Below, in pieces: positions 10,776-21,705 of a DNA stretch of 64,000 bases; position 1 is the first letter of the stretch, and each line of letters opens with the position of its first letter. Under the pieces are notes generated by a model. It was not told the origin of the DNA, did not search any database, and was given only the letters and a program-made list of their open reading frames with translations. The position numbers were made by a program, and so were the translations under genes. Origin of the DNA: Pinus tabuliformis (Eukaryota; Streptophyta; Pinopsida; Pinales; Pinaceae); NCBI GenBank assembly GCA_031772625.1, contig CM062812.1, forward strand, positions 734,983,714-735,047,713, written 5' to 3'.

Positions 10776-13700
10776 ATGAGCATGGCCCCAAAAGCAAAAG
10801 CCAAGAAGCAGAGTGCAGAGGACAGTACTTCTACTCCAACCCAACTTGACCTTGACCATGTCCCACTTGTCGATACATTATTCAATGTTGCAAAAGACAA
10901 GTGTGAGTTTGATTTCTATGAACTTCACTTGTGGCTCAAATAGAATTATCTCAACTAGCAAGATCTGATTAGGTTTTGGGAATCCATCTTACCTTTCTAT
11001 TTTTTCCCAAAGACACATTAATTCCCTAACCTTTTTACCTTATGTCAAGCCAAGTATGATCCTATCAAAAGAGTAGTCATGGCTTAGAATGGAGACATTA
11101 TGATAACCATTTCTACTCAAACCATAAATGAAATACTCTCGATTCCTCAAATTGATTCTTTGACTCAGTTTTCACCAGCAACACTTATGGATCTGTACCA
11201 TAAGTTAGGCTTCCCAAAGAGAGGCAAAATTTTTGAAATCTCTTTGCCTAAGGATGTAGAATTTCCCAAAAGAAATCAACCTTCCTCATCTTCCATGTTT
11301 TGTAAAGCCTCCAAACATTGCATTTCCTTGCTTTCCTATTTATTAGGATACCCTGATGACCAATTTGTTGATGAGACTATCCTTAGTTTCCTGTCCATTT
11401 TCAATAAACATCAACAACTAACATTCATGTATAATTACATCCAATTCTTGGCTGATAATATACATGAACCATTCATGAACTTCACTATGCACGGAGTGTT
11501 CAATTAAAGCTCTGTAATTGTCTACATGTTTCTTTTTCAGTAGGGTCATTTGTTACCTATCAAACCCAACAAGCAGGATGAACAAGGAGTGAATCAATTA
11601 GTGATTCACTGGACAGAAATGGTCAGAACAACTTCTACCATCTCTATATTTGCAGAATTTGTAGGTACTTTCATACATCTAGTGGCACAACTCCTTAACA
11701 GTATGATAGAGCCCGGGATTGGGGATGAAATTAAGAGGAAGTGAATCAATTAGTGATTCACTGGACAGAAATGGTCAGAACAACTTCTACCATCTCCTTA
11801 TTCGCAGAATTTGTAGGTACATTCATACATCTAGTGGCACAACTCCTTAACAATAAGACAGAGCCTAGGATTGGGGATGAAATTAAGAGGATCCTACATT
11901 TAAGTGAACAAACCAAAATTGGTGACTAGTATTTATACCATAACTACGCTGAGATAAGAATATATGGTTGTGATCTTGCACCATACAAGCTACCCAAATA
12001 TGTTCTTATGAGAATATTTTCTTTGGAATATATTAGGCAAATGATTCACATAAATGAGCTACATTTTGTGTCAGGTAAAAGAAAATCTTGGTTTAATCTC
12101 AAAGCATACATTAGGTCATTTATTTGCAAAACCAAATCAGCTAGTGTTGAGGTAGATACACTATTGGGTAAGATGAATTTTCAACCCAGTTTCACCTGGT
12201 ACTATGATCCTTTTGGCATCATTTCTACTTTGAGGGTCAGTTTCAAAATGACTCCTTATAACCATTCTCCAAAGTGAGAAATAGAAAAATTTATGAATCA
12301 AGAAACATGGATTGATGGGACTCTTTAAGAGGCAAATGAGAACATTGTGTCTACCCCCACTAAATAGACTCCAGTTGCTTAGAGCAAGAAACAGAAAAGG
12401 ATGAGAGAGGAAACTTCATCCACTGAAGATGTTCTAAAAGGATTCATTTTCAACAAACAAAGCCTAAAGTCAGTGTGGTCACATCAACAGAAGATACTCC
12501 ACGAGTGATCATTGATCTTGGAGATCCAAAAGTGTCTACATCTACATGAGTTTGTGTTTCAACCACTCCTCCCACAGTTAGTACCTCAACCACTCCTCCT
12601 ACAACCTCACCTTATAGAGAGCCTCTAGAAATTATTTAGTCCACAGGAACTAGCTATTCAAATGATCAAAACATATTTTCAAGGTTCCTAGAAATTAAGT
12701 AGAAAAATCAAACTCTAAAGTCCACTGTGTACGACCAGTTCTGGAAGCAAACTTCAACCTCCCAACATAGGCTCCTTTCTAATTTTGAGAGTGAGAAAGG
12801 AAGAATGGAAATGGATTTCTTACAAGCCTAGATTCCATTTCCTAAATCACCATCTAATTACAAAAAGAGTGTGCTTTTATTTCACACCAATCAAATCCAT
12901 CCAATTGATCAGATGGATATGCACAGACAGACTGGTGAGATGTTGTTTTCTACAATGACAACTACAACCATGTCTCTTTCTAAACTCAGGACTGCCCTAT
13001 CTAATGTTTAGTCCCAACTAAAGCTAGAAAAGATTTCCTCTCTAGATAAAGACAATAGAATAAAGTCATTAGAGGATTTTGTGATTAAAGTGGGATATGA
13101 TCCCAAAGATGTAAAATTTACAGAGCTACTCCTTAAAAAGAAAGACGCAAACATTACTGCATTGAAGAAACAATTGAAGTTGCCTTCAACAGAAGATCCT
13201 CTGACCAAGGATATGGTAGAATGTGAACAACAAAAGGAGGATATTCTCAAGCTTATCTTTGAGCAAAATATTCGGTTGAAGAAAATGGAAGAATATATTG
13301 AAGAATTCTTGAAGGAGAAGGAAACAACACAACTTGCCATGATTCCACTCACAACAGTCCCCATAGAAGTTGTAGGTATAGAGCCTAGTTCATCACCAGC
13401 AACCATTGAGTCTACATCAACAACAACTGATCCAGCCAGATTATCACAGGAACTGTCAATACAAAAACAGGAAAACCATAAACTACTTCAGAAATTCCAA
13501 AATCTAGAATTGCAGAAAGTACAAAAGGATACTTTGTGTCTGCAAGAAATGCAAAATACTCACAAATTGGAACTTAAAATCTAGAAGTTAGAGAGTGAGT
13601 CTTTGATGGAAGAAAGATTGGCTGATGGAAAGGAAAATATTTGGACAAAAATCAGTCAATCCATGACAGAGTTATGGCCATCCATACAGATTATTTTTTT

Positions 13701-14284
13701 AGTAGCAAGAACTCATTACTAGATGCAAAGCAGTGATTGAAGAACAGAAAGCAACGTTGAAGACCAAGCCAGCAGAAGCCATAGATATGATCAATGTTTT
13801 AAATTCAAAGAGAAAAGAAGAATTAGAAGAAATAAACGTCTCTGACAAAACAACTACCATCTTAGAGATCAAGAAGGTATTACAAAAAAAGAATTTGATC
13901 AATCAACTAGAAACTAAATGTCAGACCCTAGATATTTTTGTCAATAGATTCCATTCAAATTTTAATGTTTTAAATCAAAAAGGGTTGCCAATATTAGTAG
14001 GGTTGAATGATAATTTGATTTGATTAGATTATTATTTCAAGGAGTTATATGCTATTGTAGTAGACAGAACCAAATTTGCAGGATATGTAGGATAGATAAC
14101 AGGGAGGGCTTTTCTAGAAGCCATGGAATTTGATTTAACCATCTTGAATGAAATCAAAAATTTGTTTCTCACCAAGCCTAATTTTGAGAGATACACAGAG
14201 GTGGATGAAACATTTAGGAAGATGGTGAATGCAGAAATCCCAAGTGAACAAAGATGGGATCAATAGGGTGAAACAATTGAGTAA
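10776..14284 (+). pseudogene. Decayed ~1100-codon ORF of unrecognised, probably retrotransposon-associated, family
   Basis: From ATG 10776 a conceptual frame runs to about 14284 with roughly 17 stops (most TAG) and at least two frame changes (the 152-bp duplication at 11589 and one near 12450). The N-terminus is Lys/Ala-rich (MAPKAKAKK). A globular part follows, with phrases such as INEILSIPQI (~11130), LSYLLGYPDDQF (~11330) and WTEMVRTTSTIS (~11610). It resembles in layout the plant transposon-associated ORFs that precede or replace gag. After that come a Thr/Ser/Pro-rich linker (12530-12620) and long charged, coiled-coil segments (13020-13584, 13733-14023). No RT, integrase or protease was seen. 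I do not recognise the family firmly. Confidence 0.55.
11589..11891 (+). repeat. 152-bp tandem duplication within the decayed ORF
   Basis: 11589-11740 and 11741-11891 are direct tandem copies, both starting GTGAATCAATTAGTGATTC. They differ at several positions (for example CTATATTTGC versus CCTTATTCGC), so the duplication is old. 152 is not a multiple of three, so it shifts the reading frame. Confidence 0.9.
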
Positions 14285-15140
14285 TTTCTCATTTTAACAA
14301 CAGAATAGCTCATCAGTGTTTTTAGGCCAGATCATCAACAAATTCCCAAAAAATAGAGCCACCTCTTCAATAATTTCTCTGTTCCGATAATATTGTTCTA
14401 TTTTTGTAATTTTGTACTATTTTGTCATTCTATTCCAAACAGATTGTAGATATTTTGCAAAATTTTGTATAAATAACTTCTCCTTCGAGTTATTAGAGGT
14501 TGAACCCTTGAACAAATTATCAAGTAGATTTGTACTAAGCGGGAGCATTTTTTGAAAAAATAAAAGATTCTTGATTTACTTCATCTGGTCTATCTCTTAG
14601 CGAGTTGTATTTCATCTTATTTATTCTTTATGTTTTCTTCATATAAATTAAGTCTTTTGGAGTTATCTCATTTAAAATTTAATTGAATTTCAGTTTCATT
14701 TTGAATCCTCTGTGAAGTTGTAATTTTAAATAAGAGAATAATCTACAGAACTACTTGTTATTGTGAGTTCCTCTTTAAATATAAATTACACTAGATCTCT
14801 ATAATAGTTTGATTATATTTTGTTAATTAAGAAAGCACTGTTTTCCTAATTTCTTCCTGTAAATGGTTAAATATTTAGTTTGAGTATCAAATCAAATCTA
14901 CCTCTCCATGCTCTACTTCTCCATCCCATTAAGAAAAGCTTTTTATTTTACTTAAGAATCTATCTATGTTTAAAGCACCTGCTTGTAAAATAGTTCACTA
15001 GTCATCCAATCATTTAAAACAACAAAACATTATAGATGTTTTCGCATAACTAATTGACCTTAGGTTATCTCAAAGGACAACATGAGGGAAAATTTATGTG
15101 GTCTTAGTCTGCCTACCTCAATGAATCAATAATAAGAGCT
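14285..15140. other. Non-coding AT-rich stretch
   Basis: 3' of the decayed ORF. Contains T-rich sequence, a TATAAATAA at about 14469 and an AATAAAAG at about 14559, but no ORF or repeat that I can classify. It may be the 3' untranslated or LTR part belonging to the ORF upstream. Confidence 0.4.
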
Positions 15141-15629
15141 CAGATTGGGTTGTGGGCTAGGTTCCTACAGCTCTTGGGATTCTCCCTTTCGTGTCTTTGG
15201 AGCGTCTTCCTCCTCCTCTACTTGTGTTGCTGCTTCCTTTTCTTTCCTCTATCCTTGCTATCCTTCCTGTTTCTTTTCCTGTGTTTCCTATAGTGCTCAC
15301 AATATTTCCTATAGGACTATCTGTGTTTCTTGTAGGAGGCTTTCTCCTTTCTGAAATGGGGTTAAAATTTATTTGATTTTCTTTGCTGATATTGACCTAG
15401 TGTCATGCCTCCTAACATAGGCGATTGATGACTTTAGGGAAGCCTATTTTGATGAGCCTTGTTCACCTTTCATTTCTGGGGAGACTAGTTTTTATTTTTC
15501 TTTTGGTGCATCATCAATAATGAAAGGAGTCTTGGTGGGTGTTTGTGGTCTCCCCTGTTTGATCCTAGTGCTCCTCCTTGTTTTGAAATATAGGGGAGCC
15601 TGACTCTGCATTTTTCATGTTGATTTTAT

Positions 15630-16561
15630 GTGTGTGCTTAGGGTAGTCAAGGCAACAATTGCCTCCCTCTCTGTGTGTTTAGGAGACACTCTTGGAGATT
15701 TCTCCCCTTCCTTGGTATGTTTTTTAGGGCTTGCCTCATCATTCTATTCTTCCTCCCCATTGTTCTCTTTTCCTTCTTCTTCTTCCTCTATTTTATTTGT
15801 CTTTGCCTACTCTTCTTCCTCTGGCTCTTTCTCTTCTTCTTCAAGTTCTTCCTCTTCTTCTTCAGGTTCCTCTTCTTCTTCCTCAAGTTCTTCTTCATCA
15901 TCCTCAAGTTCTTCTCTTCCTCCTCACCACTAGAGGTTAGGTCCCTCTCATATCTAATTGCTTCAATTAAAGCCTCTCTGTCCCTGTCCCTAAATGTGGA
16001 CCATAGAATAGGGACCCTTAGCTAGCTCAAGGCATCTTCTAGTATGAGCTTGATGAGTCCATGATGTGCTAGTTGTTGATGTTTTCCTTCCTATACCTTT
16101 AGGCTCATGTCTATTATTGATTGCAACAAGAAGTAGGGTACACTATGTCTTGTGTTAATGGGTAATTCCTTTCCAAATCTAAGCTCATGGAGGAGTCTAA
16201 ATTGGTAACCATAGATTATACTGAGCCTTCCTTCAAATGAAATATATTTGAGAATGTGATAGCTTACCTCATCCCAGGGATAGGGAAGGATCTCCCTTAA
16301 AATCCCATTCTTTTCCTCAATTGTCTCTTCCTCTCTCAAGAAAACATTCTTCTTAGAAAAAGTGGTTCTAGCTTTATCCTTCTTTCTCCATTGCATGCGT
16401 AGAGGAAGTGTAGTGATTTTGCTAATGATTTTAGGGGTAATTTTTATTGACAATCCTCTTACCACAAAAGTAGCACTGAATCTATCCTGAGGGGTGAGTG
16501 ACATGGAAAATTCTCGAGCTACATCATCATCATGTCTTCTAAGCAGCTCAAAGAATCCCAA
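15630..16561 (-). pseudogene. Transposon-associated ORF with Glu-rich acidic tail
   Basis: The minus-strand frame starting at 16561 (MGFFELLRRHDDDVAREFSM) is open for 156 codons, with phrases such as RGLSIKITPKI, PYPWDEVSYHILKYISFEGR and YFLLQSIIDMSLKV. This pattern fits the 'putative plant transposon protein' type ORFs common in plant retrotransposons (my recollection of the family, moderate certainty). After a stop the frame continues, through further stops, into a long Glu/Asp run at about 15790-15930. Upstream of 16561 the same frame continues past a TGA, so the real N-terminus may lie further right. The Ser-rich and Phe/Leu-rich ORFs on the + strand here are only the complement of the poly-Glu run. 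Confidence 0.55.
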
Positions 16562-16676
16562 TCATTGATGCCTTCTAAATATCTCTACCACAATGTGATG
16601 GACGTGTATTCTCGATGTCCATGTGGGCTCCCTTATGTTGAAACCTCCTATCATTTTCTCCTCTCTAGCAAGCTGA

Positions 16677-16862
16677 CTACAGGGAGTTTGGTGGCCCAGC
16701 TCTAGAGCTTTCCAATGTGACTGTGGATTTAAAGTTTAGGATGGTGACTTCAATTCTCTCTTTATCCCCACACAATTCCTCAACAAAATTTTGTCTACCC
16801 CCAGGCCCACTATAATAACTAGAGAAAAATGCAGATTTATTCTTTTCTTTCCTATGTATCAA
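16677..16862 (-). pseudogene. Short fragment probably belonging to the same minus-strand transposon ORF
   Basis: A 61-codon minus-strand frame (MIHRKEKNKSAFFSSYYSGP...) lies just upstream of the 16561 ORF in the same direction. Stops separate the two. It may be the N-terminal part of the same decayed ORF; no domain recognised. Confidence 0.3.
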
Positions 16863-17738
16863 GTAAAAACAGGGAGGATGTGGGCCACCTACCTTTTTCT
16901 GTGATGCCCTGGGTGAGGAGAATTTATGAAGAGTTGGGCACTAGGCACCCCCTTGCATATTTTTTTGACAATTCCCATTGTTTCGTATAGTTCTCCACGT
17001 TTCATAAATGTGTTCCCTATAGGATGGCCAAAACCGGTTTGCTTCTTTGATGGATCTTCTAGGTGGTCCTGGTTCTCTTCATCTCAAAATGAATGATTTG
17101 TGCATGAAAGTTAGGAAGTTTTTTTTAATTATGGTTGATTCCTTGCAGCATTGTCTTGGTTGGAAGGGTATGTGATTTCCCCTTTTGGACCGTTGGCCCA
17201 CTGTTAGTTATCATGCAACCTTCCTCGTAATCATCACCCACTCATGTATAACTTAACTCGACCACATTTTCAACTCATTTGCTTTGATGTGACCTTGCCA
17301 CATGGACTATTGACTAGGATTTTACTTTTTGTTTTTGAGCTAAGGGCAGCCAAGCTAACTGGCCACCTTAAGCTTATAAAATCAAATTTTCATATTCCTA
17401 CACTTTTATCATATTCGTACATAGGAAAGACTATTGATGTGGTTCCATACATGTTCCTTCCTTCTCTTTGTCGATGCATGCTGGATGGTTGCTTTGTTGT
17501 TGTTCTTCTTGTTCAGGTACATGTTTTTTCTTGGCTCTTGTTTTGTTGATTTCACTCAACCAATATGTTTGTCTTCCTTGTTGTGGTGTGCAGGTGCTTG
17601 GCCTCTTCTGCTATTGTTGAGCTTTGGATAGTTGCCATAGTGCCTGCATGCGTGCTAAAACTCTTTTTCTGCATGGAGGAGGAGGCATGGATAATTGCTG
17701 TTGTCATAACACATGCTACTATAGGGTTTCCTATAGTA

Positions 17739-17756
17739 CTACAGGAAATCCTGTAG
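17739..17756. repeat. Perfect 18-bp palindrome CTACAGGAAATCCTGTAG
   Basis: 8-bp arms CTACAGGA / TCCTGTAG around AA. Preceded by TTTCCTATAG, a related half-site. A longer, imperfect version occurs at 18139-18178. Confidence 0.8.
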
Positions 17757-17881
17757 CTTTCTCCTTCATAATTTTTTTTTTTTCACTTGGAGGAGGAATA
17801 GGTGGTGAGGTAGGAGTGGAAGGGGTGGAAATGGTGCAGATGAAGTGGTATGTGAGTGAGGCCAATGATGGTATGGCCCTT

Positions 17882-17884
<3 letters not shown>

Positions 17885-17962
<78 letters not shown>
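17885..17962. repeat. Compound microsatellite (TC)n(TA)n
   Basis: About 25 TC units (17885-17935) run directly into about 13 TA units (17936-17962). ORFs translated as SLSLS/IYIYI or RERER here are artefacts of this repeat. Confidence 0.97.
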
Positions 17963-18138
17963 GATTATTTTCCTTTTTGAGTGGATTTTGATGGACATAG
18001 AGGGTGGCATGGTCATAAGTTGATCTTGGGTGAGATGTTTTGAGTTCTATGGTCCCGTCTTTCAACCCAGAACATGCCTACATCATCATTTCTCAATCTG
18101 AATTCCATTCCCATAGAGTTTCAGGACGTCTTGTAGTA

Positions 18139-18178
18139 CTACAGGAAACTCCTATAGTAATTATAGGAAATCCTGTAG
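18139..18178. repeat. 40-bp imperfect palindrome related to 17739-17756
   Basis: Starts CTACAGGAAACTCCTATAG and ends TTATAGGAAATCCTGTAG. The outer 8 bp arms pair perfectly and the inner TCCTATA/TATAGGA arms also pair, giving a two-part hairpin. Confidence 0.75.
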
Positions 18179-18619
18179 AAGTCATAAAATTGCCTGCAAA
18201 CTGGTTTTTGATGCTTGGAAATGAGGATGGATGATGGAGACATGGTAGGTAGCAAAAATATGCAGTGAATGAAGGCAGAATGGGGTGTTTCTTTGGTTGC
18301 TTCTCTATGAACTTGGTGGCCTTTGTTGCCTTGAAAACTGGCAAAAATCACATAATTTTGTCAGTGGGCAAGTTTGAGGTCTCTACCATAGCATTTTTTC
18401 TTTTTCTTTTTCTTTCTTTTTCTTGTTTTCTTTAAAGACACACAAGTCACCTCAAAGGAAGTTTTGAACCTGTTTGCCTACCCTAGGTGCCTGAAGGGAG
18501 GTTTTCAACCAGGAATCTTTTATTTTCATTTTTTCACTGTTGGGTTGTCTCAAGGAGATTTTCAACCCAAAATTTGGGCTTAGGTGCCTCATTTTTTTCT
18601 TCAAAAATAAAAGTCTTCA

Positions 18620-19780
18620 AGAATTTGGTGAGTTGAAAGCTGGGATACTTCCAATTGCATTCACTTCCTTACTCATAGTATTGATAAACTCTTCCTTTGA
18701 CAGAGATCTTTTGTAGGCTTTCAATCTGTATCCGTTAACAAGAAAGGGGATACCTTCTTCATCAATGGCTCTAATCTAAACAACCCCTTTTCATGGCACT
18801 TTCAATCTGGTTATGAATTTTCCTTTGAATTCCATGAACCAGGAGTCATATAGCAGAGCCCAATCACCCTCTTGAGAAACTGTTTCTTTGATGTTTTTGT
18901 CATGCCAAACCTTTATTTGTACTTGAGTCACCTATGTGTGTAGGAGGGCCTGCATTCTAATTTAACCTAACCCATTGAGCTGGAGAAGCCTCTCTTTTTG
19001 TGCCCTTGTAACCTCCAAATCTAACTGTATTTCCATTCTCAAAGTGTTGTAGTCAAACTCAATGGACAACAGAGCCTTCTTCACATAAACCAAATCATAA
19101 GGGGTGAAGCCAGTGGTTTTCTTCTAAGTTTTATTATAGGCCCAAGTGGCCTCCACTAGTCGGTAAATCGAATCTTTGCTACTACTACTCACAACCTTCA
19201 TGAGAATGCTTTCCAATGCTCTATTGGTAACCTCTACTTGTCCATTGGCCTGAGGATGGCAAGAAGTTGACATTTTGTGTTTGATCTTATGCTAACTCGA
19301 TATATTCTTAATCAGGTGTGAGGTGAATTAAGCACCATGGTTAGTGAATAGCTCTCTATTGTACCCAAATGTGTAAAATACATTCTCTCTTAAGAACTCA
19401 GCCACTTTTTCTTTTGTTGATACCTTGAGAGCCTTGGTTTCAACCCACCTTTTCAAGAAATTAGTGCACACAACTAAGTACCTTTTCTGCCCTGATGGTG
19501 GATCAATGGGACGAATCAAATCCATGCCCCAATTGTCAAATGACTCAAGAGTCAATTGAGGTTGCAAAGGAATTTCATCCCTGGGAGTAGGTTTCCCCAT
19601 TCTTTGGCACTGATCACATTGACTAGTATATCTTCTTGCATCTTGGTGGAGAGTGGGCTAGTAGTAGCCAACTTATAGTACCTTGAAGGTTGTCCTCTTA
19701 GATGCAAAGTGACCTCCATAGGGCCCATCATGACAGGACAAAATGATGTAAAAAAATTACTCCTCCCTGACACATATCCT
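18620..19780 (-). pseudogene. Integrase of the minus-strand gypsy element (inactive)
   Basis: The zinc-binding end (QCDQCQRMG, about 19605) is followed by the catalytic core NWGMDLIRPIDPPSGQ (about 19510) with the first Asp present. The second catalytic site reads ELFTNHGA (about 19345) where the family has a TDxG-type motif, so the second catalytic Asp is replaced by Asn. Stops and frame changes separate the pieces (ORFs 19328-19600 and 19552-19773). The C-terminal end runs towards 18620 with no long frame. Enzyme would be inactive. Confidence 0.8.
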
Positions 19781-19792
19781 TGGAATTTGATC

Positions 19793-21520
19793 TCAGCCTA
19801 GCTTGAAGAGATTTCCCCCAATCCAAGTGAGTGGTGTGCTTTTTCTCATAATTCTTCTCTTTTCCTTGGAGGATAGATTTGGAGGGAATTGTGCAGCCAC
19901 TAAGTGGTTGGCTATGTCAGCACAACATGGAGAGGGAACTGAAATAGAAAATAAATTTTCATCTGGCAGTTGATCATCAACCATTCCTTCCTCAACTACA
20001 GGAAAAACAAGTCTAGACAAAAAAAATTGCAACTACATTTTCTCTACCAGACTTATCGATGATAGTTAGATCAAACTAGTGTAACAAAAGAAACCATCTA
20101 ATAATTATGGCATTGACATCAGGCTTGTTCATCAAATATTTAATAGAAGCATGGTCGGTATGTACAAAGGTCTAGTAATCAGTGATGGAATGTAATAATT
20201 TATTCAAGGAATGGACAACAGCGAGGAGCTCTTTTTCAATCACAGTATAGTTTAGTTAAGCCTTGGGCAAATTTTTTCTCAGGAAGTAAATGACATAAGG
20301 TAACTTGTCATCTATTTGGGCTATATTTATTCCTATAGATTTGTTAGAGGCATCAGCATGGATGTGGAAAGGAAGATCCCAATTTGGGCCTCAGAGTATA
20401 GGTGTAGTAGTCAACTTGTCCTTTAGGGTTTCTAGAGCCTATTGACAACTTTCTGACCATAAAAACTTGGTGTCCTTGGCTAATAGTCGAAACAAAGGTG
20501 AGGTTACGTTTCTAAAGTTCTTTATGAATCTCCTATAGTATCCAGCTAAGCCCAAGAAACTTTTGACATCCATCTGTTTCTGAGTAGGGATTCTCTTTTT
20601 GATGGCAGTTTTATTTTGGTCCACTTGCAATCCTTCCTGGGATATTGAGTGACCTAGAACAATTCCTTCATTCATCAAGAACTCACACTTATCATGAATA
20701 AGGGATAAGTTCATTTCAATTCATTTGTTTAATACTTTCCCCAATTTACAGAGAGCGTCTAAAAAATCACACCCATAGGGGGTGAAATCATCGATATAAA
20801 TTTCCACAGAGTCATGTGCTAGCTCTGCAAAGATGCTTAGGACTGCTCTATAAAAAGTGGCAGGGGCATTGCATAATCCAAAAGGAAGGACCCTATAAGG
20901 AATGGTACCCTAAGGAAAAGTGAAGGAGCTTTTATCTTGGTCCTATGGGCTGATCTGGATATGATTGTAACCACAGAATCTATCCAGGAAAGAAAAGAAC
21001 TTCTTTCCTACAAGACCATCTAATAATTGTTCAATGAAAGGTAGAGGGAAATGGTTTTTTTTTTGTGGCTTTGTTTAGCTCTCTATAGTCCACAAAGATC
21101 CTCCATTTCGCACTCTTCTTTGGGACCAAAACCAGAGGAGACACCCACTCACTATCTAAGATAGGGTAAATGAACCTTACATCCAACAACTTCTATCATT
21201 CTTATTTAACTATATCTTTGAGGGTTGGGTTCATTCTCCTATGAGGTTGTCACACTGGCTTGCAGCCTTCATTGATGTGAATGTGGTGAGTACACACCGA
21301 AGGGTGCACTCCCTTCATTTCCTTATAACTCCAGGGATAGGCATCCATATGCTCTTTTAGCATGTCGCATAACTCCTTTTCCTGATGTGCAGAGAGAGAG
21401 GGGTTGATTTTCAATGTTCTTTGTGGACCAAATTCTATCATATTGATATGAGTAGGACTTGAGTTAGCTACGCACAAATCATTCCAAGGGTTAACTTAGG
21501 ATTTCTTTACTAACTCCTCA
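19793..21520 (-). pseudogene. Reverse transcriptase / RNase H of the minus-strand gypsy element
   Basis: From the right: a pre-RT part (HMDAYPWSYKEMKGVHP, about 21330), the catalytic box EIYIDDF at about 20785-20805, and the RT thumb GYYRRFIKNFRNVTSPL (about 20520). The RNase H region then extends to about 19800, with fragments only. At least six stops or shifts interrupt the frame. The YIDD catalytic aspartates are preserved but the gene is clearly dead. Confidence 0.85.
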
Positions 21521-21705
21521 AGAGACACGATTTTGGGGGGTTGATTCTGGAGGATTTTCTTAATCAGGTCATCTTGATTAGGTTGCCCCCCTCCTTTAGT
21601 AGTATCTAGGGTACAAATTGGGTAAGAGGTGGCATAGTAGGTGTTACACAAAAATATCATCATCATGATTATTTGCAGTCAGTATGGGTCTATCATCACT
21701 TGTAC

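Larger units (their letters stand above)
16870..18390. other. Non-coding segment with short palindromes and a microsatellite
   Basis: No supported gene. The + and - ORFs at 17244-18351 have no family signature and several are microsatellite translations. The segment may be part of an LTR of the minus-strand gypsy element to the right, but I found no matching second copy near 30-32 kb. Confidence 0.4.

Noticed and set aside
6371..14284. Alternative genetic code in which TAG and TAA mean Gln
   Set aside because: The intact LBD gene and the clear plant transposons show standard nuclear plant DNA; decay of methylated CAG and CAA explains the stops.
15145..16025. Plus-strand ORFs rich in Ser, Phe and Leu
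   Set aside because: They are the complement of the minus-strand poly-Glu coding stretch; all frames stay open only because of composition.
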